64,000 nt of DNA, taken from NCBI RefSeq assembly GCF_000717595.1, contig NZ_JNZO01000007.1, forward strand, positions 1-64,000. The letters are read 5' to 3'. Source of the stretch: Streptomyces flavochromogenes (GTDB lineage Bacteria; Actinomycetota; Actinomycetes; Streptomycetales; Streptomycetaceae). The notes under the pieces are model-generated. The model had not been told where the DNA came from. It made no database searches and saw only the letters and a program-made list of their open reading frames with translations. The position numbers and the translations under genes were made by a program. Positions 27,144 through 35,138 of the stretch are shown here, piece after piece (positions within the stretch are counted from its first letter, which is position 1; the number at the start of each line of letters is the position of its first letter).

Positions 27144-28484
27144 GTGTTTGTGCTAGGAGAGTATCGGATCGAAGGTCGTCGCGCATCGGACATCGCCGCG
27201 AGCGTGGAACGGGGAGTGGGGCTCGGAGCTCTCGAACCGGGCCGACTCCTGCCGCCCATGCGGGAGTTGGCCGGTGTGCTCGGCGTGAACCCGAACACCG
27301 TCGCCGCCGCCTACCGCATCCTGCGTGAGCGTGGGGTCATCGAGACCGACGGGCGGCGCGGCAGCAGGGTGCGCCCGCGACCCGCCACGACCGCGCGCGG
27401 CTCGATCCGGGTGGAGGCCCCCGCCGGGGTCCGGGACGTAGGCAAGGGCAACCCCGACCCCGTCCTGCTGCCTCCTCTCGGCGAGGCCTTCGCCGCGGTC
27501 GCCCGGCGGTACGCCGAACGGCCCGGCATGTACGGGGAGGCTCCCGTCGACGAGGAGTTCGGGCGCCTCGCGCGCGCCGCCTTCGACGCGGACGGGGTGC
27601 CGGACGGGCCCATCGGCGTCACGTCCGGGTCCCTCGACGCGGTCGAGCGCGTGCTCGCCGTGCACCTCAGGCCCGGCGACGCCGTCGCCGTCGAGGACCC
27701 GGGCTGGGGCAGCCTGCTCGACCTGGTTCCCGCGCTCGGCCTGCGGCCCGTGCCGATCGCCGTCGACGACGAGGGGCCCCTGCCGGAGGCGGTCGAGCGT
27801 GCGATCAGGAAGGACGGTGTGCGGGCGGTGATCGTGACGGACCGGGCGCAGAACCCGACCGGTGCGTGTGTGACCGAGGCCCGCGCGGGGGAGTTGCGGC
27901 GCGTGCTCGCCGGGCACCCCGGTGTGCTGCTCATCGAGGACGACCACGGGCACGGGATCGTCGCGCAGCCGCTCCACCCACTGGCCGGGGGCACCGACCA
28001 CTGGGTGCTGATCCGGTCGGTCGCCAAGGCCTACGGCCCCGACCTGAGGATCGCGGCGTTCACCGGCGACGCGGAGACCGTCGACCGGGTGCTCGGCCGG
28101 CAGCGGCTCGGGCCCGGCTGGGTCAGCCGGCTCCTCCAGCAGGCCGTCGCGCACCTCTGGGTCACGGAAGCGGTGGACCCGGCGGTGGTCGCGCGCTCGT
28201 ACGGGAAGCGGCGCGACGGACTCGTCCGGGCCCTGGCCCGGCGGGGCGTCGAGGCCCACGGGCGCAGTGGCATGAACGTGTGGGTGCCGGTGCCCGACGA
28301 GACCGGGGCGGTGGCGGGTCTCGTGGCCGCGGGGTGGGTGGTGGCGCCGGGGGCGCGGTTCCGGATGGAGGCGGGGCCGGCCGTGCGGCTCACCGTGTCG
28401 GGGCTTGGGGCGGGGGACGTCGAGGCTCTGGCCGACGCGGTGGCGGGCGTGGTGGGGCCGGTGGTGGCGCGGAGCTATGGGTGA
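27144..28484 (+). CDS. MocR-type GntR/aminotransferase-like regulator
   Basis: 446 residues: an N-terminal GntR winged HTH (about 5-75; GALEPGRLLPPMRELAGVLGVNPNTVAAAYRIL... RRGSRV) joined to a fold-type I aminotransferase domain. The PLP lysine is in RSVAKAYGPDLR (Lys295), and NPTG (about residue 236) is conserved. MocR proteins sense PLP or amine ligands. The start is GTG 27144 or GTG 27150, both close to the promoter with no SD, so probably leaderless. Likely target: the divergent NimA-like flavoprotein and itself. Confidence 0.9.
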   Translation: MFVLGEYRIEGRRASDIAASVERGVGLGALEPGRLLPPMRELAGVLGVNPNTVAAAYRILRERGVIETDGRRGSRVRPRPATTARGSIRVEAPAGVRDVGKGNPDPVLLPPLGEAFAAVARRYAERPGMYGEAPVDEEFGRLARAAFDADGVPDGPIGVTSGSLDAVERVLAVHLRPGDAVAVEDPGWGSLLDLVPALGLRPVPIAVDDEGPLPEAVERAIRKDGVRAVIVTDRAQNPTGACVTEARAGELRRVLAGHPGVLLIEDDHGHGIVAQPLHPLAGGTDHWVLIRSVAKAYGPDLRIAAFTGDAETVDRVLGRQRLGPGWVSRLLQQAVAHLWVTEAVDPAVVARSYGKRRDGLVRALARRGVEAHGRSGMNVWVPVPDETGAVAGLVAAGWVVAPGARFRMEAGPAVRLTVSGLGAGDVEALADAVAGVVGPVVARSYG

Positions 28485-28638
28485 GGGTGGGGGCGGTGCG
28501 GGGCTGCCGGCGCCGCTGCGTGCGCGGGGTACGGCTTCGCCCGCGCGCACTGCCGTACCACCTCCGTCACCCGCCCCTCGTGCCCGGACCCGCACCGCCG
28601 GTGCGCCATGCACCGGGTGCGGGTGCAGGCGCGGAAGC

Positions 28639-29637
28639 CTAGGCGCGGCAGGAGGCGCCGTCCGTTGTGCCCACCCGTTCCGCCGCGACGAGGGTGGCGG
28701 CGTCCGCTGGGGGGATGTTGCCCGCGACGGGGGTGGTGGGGGGCTTCGACGCGGGGGTCGGGCGGGTTTGGGTGAGGGCCGCGCCTGCCAGGACGATCAG
28801 GGCGCCGACCGGGGTGTTCCACGTGAGCCGTTCGTCCAGGAGCGCTACTCCCGCCGCCGTCGCGATGACCGGGATGAAGTAGGTGACCATCGCGGCCGTC
28901 GTCGGGCCGACCTCCGCGACGACCCCGTACTGGAGCAGCATCGCGTACCCCGTGCCGAGCGCGCCGAGGGCGATCACGGCGAGCAGCGGGAGTATCTCCA
29001 CCGACTTCGGGAACGAGGTGAACAGCGGGGTGACGACCGCCAGTTGCAGGGTCGCGAGGCCGACCTGCGAGCCCGCGAGCGAGAGGTTCGAGGCGCCCGT
29101 GCCGCTCAGTGTCCTGCGGACGTAGATCCAGCCGACCGCGTAGCTGAACGAGGCCAGGAGGGCCAGGGCCGTGCCCGTCACGTCGACGCCCGAGAAGCCC
29201 TGCCACGCGCCGAGGACCGTGAGCACGCCCATGAAGCCGATACCCAGGCCCGCCGCGCGGACCCGGGTCGGGCGGTCCTCGGAGAGCGCCACGAGGGAGA
29301 GCAGCATGCCCCACAGCGGGGTCGTCGCGTTGCAGATGCCCGCGAGCGTCGACGGGATGGTCAGTTCGGCGTAGGCGAAGAGGGAGAACGGCAGCGCGTT
29401 GAGCAGGAAGGCCGCGACCGTCAGATGGCCCCAGACGCGGGCGCCGCGCGGCAGCCGGTCGCGCTTCACGACCAGGGCGACGGCGAGCACCGCCGTACCG
29501 AAGAGGAGCCGCCCGAAGGTCACCTGGAACGGCGCGAAGCCCTCCGTACCGACCTTGATGAAGACGAAGCTGAAACCCCAGATCAGGGCCAGTACGCCGA
29601 AGCGGACGCGCCAGTCGAGCAGGCGGGGCTCATGCAC
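28639..29637 (-). CDS. EamA/DMT superfamily transporter
   Basis: A 332-residue ten-helix exporter: WRVRFGVLALIWGFSFVFIKVGTEGFAPFQVTFGRLLFG, ...LTIPSTLAGICNATTPLWGMLLSL, and a second EamA repeat ending in a Pro/Thr/Ala-rich cytoplasmic tail. GTG 29637 follows an in-frame TGA directly, so the start is fixed. It is divergent from a LysR gene at 29707, which is its probable regulator. The preceding 154 bp hold only GC-rich inverted sequence between convergent genes. Confidence 0.88.
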   Translation of the reverse strand: MHEPRLLDWRVRFGVLALIWGFSFVFIKVGTEGFAPFQVTFGRLLFGTAVLAVALVVKRDRLPRGARVWGHLTVAAFLLNALPFSLFAYAELTIPSTLAGICNATTPLWGMLLSLVALSEDRPTRVRAAGLGIGFMGVLTVLGAWQGFSGVDVTGTALALLASFSYAVGWIYVRRTLSGTGASNLSLAGSQVGLATLQLAVVTPLFTSFPKSVEILPLLAVIALGALGTGYAMLLQYGVVAEVGPTTAAMVTYFIPVIATAAGVALLDERLTWNTPVGALIVLAGAALTQTRPTPASKPPTTPVAGNIPPADAATLVAAERVGTTDGASCRA

Positions 29638-29693
29638 TCAGGGTGACCGCCCCGATCCCTTAGGACAAGCGAGAATTCCTCGACCCCTTCCCT

Positions 29694-29699
29694 TAGTAT
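29694..29699 (+). promoter_or_regulatory. leaderless -10 box of LysR gene
   Basis: TAGTAT lies 7 nt before the ATG at 29707 and no SD is present. The 69-bp divergent gap also contains a CGAG/CTCG dyad around 29670-29682 that may be the LysR site. Confidence 0.5.
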
Positions 29700-29706
29700 C
29701 GCTTAC

Positions 29707-30609
29707 ATGTTGAATCTGGAGCGCCTGCGCACCCTCGACGCCGTCGCCCGGCACGGCTCGGTCAGCGGCGCGGCCGACGGACTCCACGTCACCACCTCCG
29801 CCGTCTCCCAGCAGCTGTCCAAGCTGGAGCGCGAGGTGGGGCAGCAGCTGCTCGCCAAGAACGGCCGGGGGGTGCGGCTCACCGACGCCGGACAGCTGCT
29901 CGCCGAGCACGCCGCCCGGATCCTCTCCCAGGTCCAGATGGCGCAGGCCGACATCGAGGCCCAGCGCGGCCAGGTCGTGGGCGAGGTGCGGGTCGCCGCC
30001 TTCCCGACGGCCGCCCGCGGCCTCTTCCCGGCGGCGCTGGCCGCCCTGCGCGAGGGGCACCCGGAGCTCCGGGTCCGTACGACGGAGCTGGAGCCGGAGA
30101 ACGGCGTGCGCGCGGTGCTGCGCGGCGACGCGGACCTCGCGCTCGTCCTGGACTGGAGCAACAAGCGGGCGCCCGTGCCCGGCGGCCTCGAGCGCGCCCA
30201 TCTGCTGGACGACGCCGCCGACGTGGCCCTGCCCGCCGGGCACCCGCTGGCCGGGCGCGAGGCGGCGGACCTGGTGGACTTCGCCGACGAGGAGTGGGTC
30301 TCCTGGCCCGAGGGCGAGTTCTGCCACGACTGGCTGATGTTCACACTGCGCTCGCAGGGCATCGAGCCGCGGATCGGTCACCTGGCGGGGGAGCACCACA
30401 CGCAGCTGGCGCTCGTCGCGGCGGGACTCGGCGTGTGCGTCACGCCCAGGCTCGGGCGGCCCGTGCCGGAGGGGGTCGTCTTCGTGCCCGTACGGCAGCA
30501 GGTGCGGCGCCACATCTACGCGACCTGGCGCGCCGACGCGGGCCGCCGGCCCTCCGTGCGGGCGGTCGTCGGCGCGCTGCGGGCGGCTGCCGAGCCGTTG
30601 GGGAGCTGA
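29707..30609 (+). CDS. LysR family transcriptional regulator
   Basis: 300 residues: N-terminal HTH (LNLERLRTLDAVARHGSVSGAADGLHVTTSAVSQQLSKLEREVGQQLLAKNGRGVRLTDAGQ) and a C-terminal periplasmic-binding-like effector domain beginning VRVAAFPTAARGLFPAALAAL. It is divergent from the DMT exporter at 28639, a classic LysR-exporter pair; the exported compound or a precursor may be the inducer. Confidence 0.92.
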   Translation: MLNLERLRTLDAVARHGSVSGAADGLHVTTSAVSQQLSKLEREVGQQLLAKNGRGVRLTDAGQLLAEHAARILSQVQMAQADIEAQRGQVVGEVRVAAFPTAARGLFPAALAALREGHPELRVRTTELEPENGVRAVLRGDADLALVLDWSNKRAPVPGGLERAHLLDDAADVALPAGHPLAGREAADLVDFADEEWVSWPEGEFCHDWLMFTLRSQGIEPRIGHLAGEHHTQLALVAAGLGVCVTPRLGRPVPEGVVFVPVRQQVRRHIYATWRADAGRRPSVRAVVGALRAAAEPLGS

Positions 30610-30702
30610 CCCCGGGCGCACTCGCCGTACCCCACCTCTCGCCGCCTGGCCCTTCACCTCCCGCAGCCCGCCCCACCCCGTGCCGCCCGTCGCCGCCTCC
30701 TG

Positions 30703-31170
30703 TCAGAGGCCCGCGAGTTTGCGGAAGTCCCAGGACGCGATCGCATCCGGCGTCAGTCGCATCCAGGCGTGCCTGCCGTCGTGCGGCATCGCGTCCAGAC
30801 CGAAGTTCTTGGCGGCGAAGAGCTGCTCGGGCACGTCGAGTTCGGGGCACGGCTCGCCCGTACGCGGGGCCTCGCCGATGAAGGTGACGGTGCCCGAGAG
30901 CTCCACGCCGCGCAGTTCGCCGTAGTCCTCGCCGTCGTCCACCACGACGGCGATCCTCGGGTCGGCGCGCAGCTCCGCCCAACGGCGGCTGCGCGTCAGC
31001 GAGTACAGCCAGAGCGAGGAGCCGTCCCAGGCGAACCAGAGTGCGCTCACGTGCGGGCGGCCGTCGGCGGAGACGGTCGCGACCCGGCAGGTGCGCTGTT
31101 CGGCGAGGAAGGAGTCGAGCTCCGCCGGGGTCATCATGATCCGGCGTCCACGGCGCTGTGCGACGGTCAT
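30703..31170 (-). CDS. pyridoxamine 5'-phosphate oxidase family protein
   Basis: A 155-residue split-barrel FMN/F420-binding protein: MMTPAELDSFLAEQRTCRVATVSADGRPHVSALWFAWDGSSLWLYSLTRSRRWAELRADPRIAVVVDDG, then GVELSGTVTFIGE and HAWMRLTPDAIASWDF. Size and motifs fit F420-dependent or FMN-dependent small oxidoreductases. ATG 31170 follows GAAGGGTG. It is divergent from the isochorismatase-fold gene, with an inverted repeat between them. Confidence 0.88.
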   Translation of the reverse strand: MTVAQRRGRRIMMTPAELDSFLAEQRTCRVATVSADGRPHVSALWFAWDGSSLWLYSLTRSRRWAELRADPRIAVVVDDGEDYGELRGVELSGTVTFIGEAPRTGEPCPELDVPEQLFAAKNFGLDAMPHDGRHAWMRLTPDAIASWDFRKLAGL

Positions 31171-31188
31171 CGTCCGCACCCTTCTGGA

Positions 31189-31209
31189 TTTCTGATGAGA
31201 CGTCAGAAA
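31189..31209. promoter_or_regulatory. inverted repeat in divergent promoter
   Basis: TTTCTGA (31189-31195) and TCAGAAA (31203-31209) flank a 7-nt spacer containing GACG. It lies between two divergent genes, so is a probable operator for a TetR- or similar-type regulator encoded elsewhere. Confidence 0.55.
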
Positions 31210-31248
31210 GCATGGGGGGTCATTCGCGCGCGTGCAAGGGGAGAGGCC

Positions 31249-31974
31249 ATGGAGCAGAGGGCGAGAGAGCGGCTCGGGGAGCGGATCCGGCCGGACGGCG
31301 GGGTCGTGCTGCTCACCGTCGAGTGTCAGCAGGGAGTGGTCGGGCCGGAGAGCGCCCTGCCCGAACTGGCCGCCGTCGCGCTTGCGTCGGGGGCCCTGCG
31401 GAATGTCGCCCGGCTGGTGGCCGCCGCGCACGCGGCGGACGTCCAGGTCATCCACGCCGTCGCCGAGCGGCGCCCCGACGGGCGGGGTGCCAACAGCAAC
31501 GCCCGGCTCTTCCGGGCCGCCGCCCGGCTTCCCGTGCAGCAGCACAGCGGGAGCACGGCCGTACGGATCGCCGAACCGATCCAGGTGGCCGAGGAGGACC
31601 TCGTCGTCCGACGGCTGCACGGGCTCTCGCCGCTCGCCGGGACCGATGTCGACCCGCTGCTCCGCAATCTCGGCTGCCGGACCCTCATCGTCACCGGCGT
31701 CTCCGCCAACGTGGCCGTGCCCAACGCCGTCTTCGACGCCGTCAACCTCGGCTACACCGTGGTCGTGCCCGGGGACGCCATCGCGGGGGTGCCGGCCGAC
31801 TACACCCCCGCGATGATCCGTCACACCCTCGCGCTCGTCGCCACCATCACCACGACCGACGAGATACTCGGCTGCTGGAAGCTCCCCCCGCGGCCCGGAG
31901 CCGCGGGGAGCGCGTCGGGCGCCGGACGTGCCGGGAACGCCGGGAGTGCCGGGGGCCTCGTCAGCCGAGGCTGA
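31249..31974 (+). CDS. isochorismatase-fold protein lacking the catalytic triad
   Basis: The 241-residue protein has the isochorismatase/cysteine-hydrolase fold: GVVLLTVECQQGVVG, NVARLVAAAHAADVQVIHAVA, DPLLRNLGCRTLIVTGVSANVAVPNAVFDAVNLGYTVVVPGDA. The family's Asp-Lys-Cys triad appears replaced: Glu25 at the Asp position, Arg121/122 at the Lys position, Ala156 in NVAVPN at the Cys position. It may therefore bind but not hydrolyse its ligand. The C-terminal ~25 residues are Gly/Ala/Ser-rich. The 3' end overlaps the convergent Rieske gene by 14 nt. Confidence 0.82.
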   Translation: MEQRARERLGERIRPDGGVVLLTVECQQGVVGPESALPELAAVALASGALRNVARLVAAAHAADVQVIHAVAERRPDGRGANSNARLFRAAARLPVQQHSGSTAVRIAEPIQVAEEDLVVRRLHGLSPLAGTDVDPLLRNLGCRTLIVTGVSANVAVPNAVFDAVNLGYTVVVPGDAIAGVPADYTPAMIRHTLALVATITTTDEILGCWKLPPRPGAAGSASGAGRAGNAGSAGGLVSRG

Positions 31975-32362
31975 TCGCGTCGCCGACCACCTGGATCGGT
32001 GTCGGCGGCAGGGGGGAGCCGGCCGGGCCGGACTTCACGCTGCCGTCCGACACGTCGAAGTGGCTCTGGTGGCACGGGCAGACGATGACGCCGTCCTTGA
32101 TGCTGCTCACGGCGCAGCCCGCGTGGGTGCACTTCGAGGAGAAGGCCTTGAACTCGCCGGCCTTCGGCTGGGTGATCACCACGCCCTTGTCGGCGAGGAT
32201 CTTCCCGCCGCCCACCGGGATGTCCGCGGTCCGCGCGAGCGTCTCGCCCTCCGCCGCCGTGCCCTTGTCGTTCGTGCCGCCGCCCCCGCATGCGGTGATT
32301 GCCGCTGCCAGGCCTGCGCCGCCCGCCGCCGCGACGACCGTCCGGCGTGCCACTCCGCTCAT
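31961..32362 (-). CDS. Rieske [2Fe-2S] lipoprotein, Tat-type signal
   Basis: 133 residues. The signal peptide has twin arginines (R6-R7, ARRTVVAA) and a lipobox ending ITAC with Cys25, so export by Tat and lipidation are likely. The Rieske cluster ligands are present: CTHAGC (C78, H80, C83) and CPCHQSH (C95, C97, H98), the second and fourth cysteines forming the usual disulfide. It resembles the small stand-alone Rieske proteins common in Streptomyces, not the cytochrome bc1 subunit. AGAGGGG precedes ATG 32362. Confidence 0.9.
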   Translation of the reverse strand: MSGVARRTVVAAAGGAGLAAAITACGGGGTNDKGTAAEGETLARTADIPVGGGKILADKGVVITQPKAGEFKAFSSKCTHAGCAVSSIKDGVIVCPCHQSHFDVSDGSVKSGPAGSPLPPTPIQVVGDAISLG

Positions 32363-32705
32363 GTGCTGCCCCTCTTTCCTCTCGGTCCATTCCGTGGGCC
32401 TGACGGTACGGCTGTGACCTGTGTCCCGTTCACAGGATGGAGCGTTCGCCGCCTCACAGTTCTCATTGGTCGGGGCGCCCTGCGTCTTCGGCGCCGCGCG
32501 GACGGCCGCCGTCTTCGACCGGGCGGACCTCGACGAACCGGTCGCACCCGGCACCCCGTGACTCCCGGGCCGCCCTCCCGTCTTCCGGGGTCCGTATCTG
32601 ACGGACCGTGCGACCTGGCAGACTGCGGGCCTCACGGTCGTCTCCCCCGTGTCGCGAGCGGACCGCTCCACTGGGGAAGCGGCAAGCGACTCCTGGAGGC
32701 CCACC

Positions 32706-32798
32706 ATGGCGCAGCAGCCCGGACAGCCGGCGGTCCGCACGAGCGGACGGCCCCGCCGGCCACCGCACCGGCCCGGGAGCGGGGCGAGCGCCCGATGA
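32706..32798 (+). CDS. possible 30-residue ORF coupled to the hydrolase gene
   Basis: GGAGG (32695-32699) lies 6 nt before ATG 32706. The ORF encodes a basic Pro/Arg/Gln-rich peptide (MAQQPGQPAVRTSGRPRRPP...) and its TGA overlaps the next ATG in an ATGA (32795-32798). SD, start and stop overlap together make translation plausible. It could be a leader that couples translation of the downstream hydrolase. Confidence 0.5.
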   Translation: MAQQPGQPAVRTSGRPRRPPHRPGSGASAR

Positions 32799-33442
32799 CG
32801 CTGTGCCCCACCCGGCGTGCGGATCCCGGCGGGTTCGTCGTCCGCAGCGCGCCCGCCGTGCCGACCGCGGCCGTGCTGCTGCTCCACGGGGGTCGCGCCG
32901 ACGGCCCCGAGCCGCCCCCCGCCCTCAACCTGCCCGCCCTGCGCATGCGGCCCTTCGCCGCGGCCGTGAGCCGGGCCGTCCGGGGCCGGGACGTGCTGAT
33001 CGCCGAGGTGTGCTACCGCCACCGGGGCTGGAACGGGGAGAGCGCCGACGCCGCCAGGGATGCCGCGAGCGCGCTCGTACGCCTCCGGGAACAGACCGGG
33101 CCCGTCCCCGTCGTGCTCGTCGGCCACTCGATGGGCGGCCGCGCGGCACTCGCCGCCGCGGCAGACCCCGCCGTCCGGGGTGTCGTCGCCCTGGCGCCCT
33201 GGTGCCCCACCGACGAGCCCGTCGACCACCTGGGCGGCCGGCGCCTCTACCTGCTCCACGACGAGAGCGACCGCGTCACCTCGGCCCGCGCGTCCTGGGA
33301 CTTCGTCCGCAGGGCCCGCGCCGCGGGCGCGGACGCGGCGGGCATCCCGATGCCGACGGGCGGTCACGCGATGCTGCGCGGGGCCCATCTGTGGCACCGG
33401 CGGGCGGCCGAACTCACGGCGGCGCTGCTGTCGCACGGGTGA
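32795..33442 (+). CDS. alpha/beta hydrolase (dienelactone hydrolase-like)
   Basis: A 215-residue alpha/beta hydrolase: AAVLLLHGGRADGPE (oxyanion region), nucleophile elbow VLVGHSMGGRAALAAA (GHSMG), LYLLHDESDRVTS with the acid, and PTGGHAMLRG with the catalytic His. Substrate unknown. ATG 32795 overlaps the small ORF upstream by 4 nt; the frame itself stays open far to the left without coding character. Confidence 0.85.
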   Translation: MTLCPTRRADPGGFVVRSAPAVPTAAVLLLHGGRADGPEPPPALNLPALRMRPFAAAVSRAVRGRDVLIAEVCYRHRGWNGESADAARDAASALVRLREQTGPVPVVLVGHSMGGRAALAAAADPAVRGVVALAPWCPTDEPVDHLGGRRLYLLHDESDRVTSARASWDFVRRARAAGADAAGIPMPTGGHAMLRGAHLWHRRAAELTAALLSHG

Positions 33443-33548
33443 GGGGCCACGACCGGCTCGACCGAGTGCGGGCGCGAGGGGCGCGAGCAGGTGAGGGGCA
33501 CGGCCGGCGTGCGGGTGCGACGGAGAGCGGGAAAGCTCGTTCCGGGGC

Positions 33549-33579
33549 TTGAAGCTGCCGCAACGGAAGCTCCTACCGT
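33549..33579 (+). promoter_or_regulatory. MerR-type promoter with operator in long spacer
   Basis: TTGAAG (33549-33554) and TACCGT (33574-33579) are 19 bp apart, the long spacer typical of MerR-activated promoters. The spacer holds AGCTGCCG-CAA-CGGAAGCT (33553-33571), a 19-bp dyad with one mismatch. It lies 54 bp before the MerR gene, so autoactivation is likely. Confidence 0.7.
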
Positions 33580-33633
33580 TCTGAGCAGGGCCGGAGCGAC
33601 CGGCCCGTGACGCACTCGTGAGGGGAGGCGGCG

Positions 33634-34404
33634 ATGGCCTGGCCCACCGCGGAGGTCGCCCGGATGTCGGGCGTGACGGCCCGGACCCTACGGCACTACG
33701 ACGAGATCGGACTGCTGCCGCCGGCGTGGATCGGCACCAACGGCCACCGCTACTACGAGGAGACCCACCTGCTGCGACTGCAGCAGATCCTCGTGCTGCG
33801 GGCGCTGGGCCTCGGACTGCCCGAGATCGGCGAGGTCCTGGCCGAGCAGGTCGACGAGGTGGAGGCCCTGCGGGGCCACCGCCGCCGCCTGCTCGCCGAG
33901 CGGGACCGGCTCGACACCCTGGCCGCCACCGTCTCCCGCACGATCGTCGAACTGGAGCAGTCCGGAAAGGACGGCAGAGCCATGAGCGGAATCAACCGAC
34001 CGGAGAACCTCTTCGAAGGCGTCCGGCCCTCCCAGTACGGGGAGAACCTGCGGGAGTTCCCCGAGCTCGCCGACGCGGTCTCGCGCCACGGCTCGACGCT
34101 GAGCGAGGAGCGGATCGAGGCGGGGCACCGCGAGCGCACGGCACAGATGATCCGGCTCGCGGAGCTGATGGTCGCCGGAACGCCCGTGGGCGCCGACGCG
34201 GTCGTTGCCGAGATCGAGGCCCAGTACCAGGCGCTGACCGAGCTCCGTGAGGTGTCCGCCGAGGACTTCCGCGCGATCGGCCGCTCCTGCGTGGCGAACG
34301 AGCGGTGGCGCGCGGCGTACGAGGCGATCGCACCGGGCCTGGCCGCGTATCAGCGGGACGCGATCGAGGCGTACGCCACGAGCCGGCTGGACGCTAGGGG
34401 GTGA
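33634..34404 (+). CDS. TipA-like MerR family regulator
   Basis: 256 residues. The MerR HTH is at 1-70 (TAEVARMSGVTARTLRHYDEIGLLPPAWIGTNGHRYY), then a coiled-coil dimerisation helix, then a TipAS-like C-terminal ligand domain (about 117-256; ENLFEGVRPSQYGENLREFP... AAYEAIAPGLAAYQRDAIEAYA). An internal ATG at 33982, with GGAAAGGA about 10 nt upstream, would give a free 140-residue C-terminal domain like TipAS made from tipA. TipA binds thiopeptides covalently through cysteine; here Cys occurs in GRSCVANERW. SD GGGGAGGC supports ATG 33634. Confidence 0.87.
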   Translation: MAWPTAEVARMSGVTARTLRHYDEIGLLPPAWIGTNGHRYYEETHLLRLQQILVLRALGLGLPEIGEVLAEQVDEVEALRGHRRRLLAERDRLDTLAATVSRTIVELEQSGKDGRAMSGINRPENLFEGVRPSQYGENLREFPELADAVSRHGSTLSEERIEAGHRERTAQMIRLAELMVAGTPVGADAVVAEIEAQYQALTELREVSAEDFRAIGRSCVANERWRAAYEAIAPGLAAYQRDAIEAYATSRLDARG

Positions 34405-35110
34405 CCAGGCCGGCGCATGCCGCGCGCGTCGCCCCGTGAACCGCGCGGGCCAGGCGGGCGCCCCACAGGGAGCGCGGGCCGGCGAAGGGCTGGGGTTCGG
34501 TGCCGGCGCCGGTGCCCGTCCCGGCGCCGGCGCCCGGGCCGGTGGGCGTCGGGGCCGCCACGCAGACCGCGTCGGTCGGTGTGCCCGAGGCGTCCGCGCC
34601 GAGTTCCACCAGGGCCTGCACCTTCGCCTCGGTGGCCGTGGCCACCGCGTTCACCAGGGCGGCGTCCGTGAGGGGGACCGGCAGCGACACGATGATGTTG
34701 ATCGTGCCGGGGTGGGGGATCGTGACGCCACCGACGCCCGGAGCCGCCGCCCAGCCCCGTACCCCTATCCCCGCGGTGACCACCGCTCGCACACCGCCGT
34801 CCTCGGCGTGGCGGCGGCCCGCGACCGAGGCGGCCGTCATCAGGCCCACGCCCGCGCCGGTGAGCCCCGCCCCGGCGGCCAGGTCGCTGAGGTGGGCGAC
34901 GGGATCGAGCCGGTCGTAGCCGGGGGGTACCTGTGCGTTGATCACCCACTCCCGCTCGCCGATGCCACCGCCGAGCACCGCGCTCGACACCATACGGACG
35001 CCCGGCCCCGGAGCCCACACCAGCAGAGGCCACTCACGGCCCTGCTCCGTGTGGGTGAGCAGAGCCGCGTCGGCGAGAGACGCGCTGGTCAGGAGGGTTC
35101 GCGTAGGCAC
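34394..35110 (-). CDS. cbiZ: adenosylcobinamide amidohydrolase CbiZ
   Basis: CbiZ hydrolyses adenosylcobinamide to adenosylcobyric acid for corrinoid salvage. The 238-residue protein shows RMVSSAVLGGGIGEREWVINAQVP, GYDRLDPVAHL, GVGLMTAASV and TINIIVSL with PTDAVCVAAP, the expected family blocks. A Gly/Ala/Pro/Thr insertion (GPGAGAGTGTGAGTEP) lies near the C-terminus. TAGGGT 7 nt before the GTG on the minus strand suggests a leaderless promoter of its own, although the truncated-haemoglobin gene ends only 28 bp upstream. Its end overlaps the convergent MerR gene by 11 nt. Confidence 0.85.
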   Translation of the reverse strand: MPTRTLLTSASLADAALLTHTEQGREWPLLVWAPGPGVRMVSSAVLGGGIGEREWVINAQVPPGYDRLDPVAHLSDLAAGAGLTGAGVGLMTAASVAGRRHAEDGGVRAVVTAGIGVRGWAAAPGVGGVTIPHPGTINIIVSLPVPLTDAALVNAVATATEAKVQALVELGADASGTPTDAVCVAAPTPTGPGAGAGTGTGAGTEPQPFAGPRSLWGARLARAVHGATRAACAGLVTP

Positions 35111-35138
35111 CCCCGCACCCTAGGGGGTGCCTCGCGGC

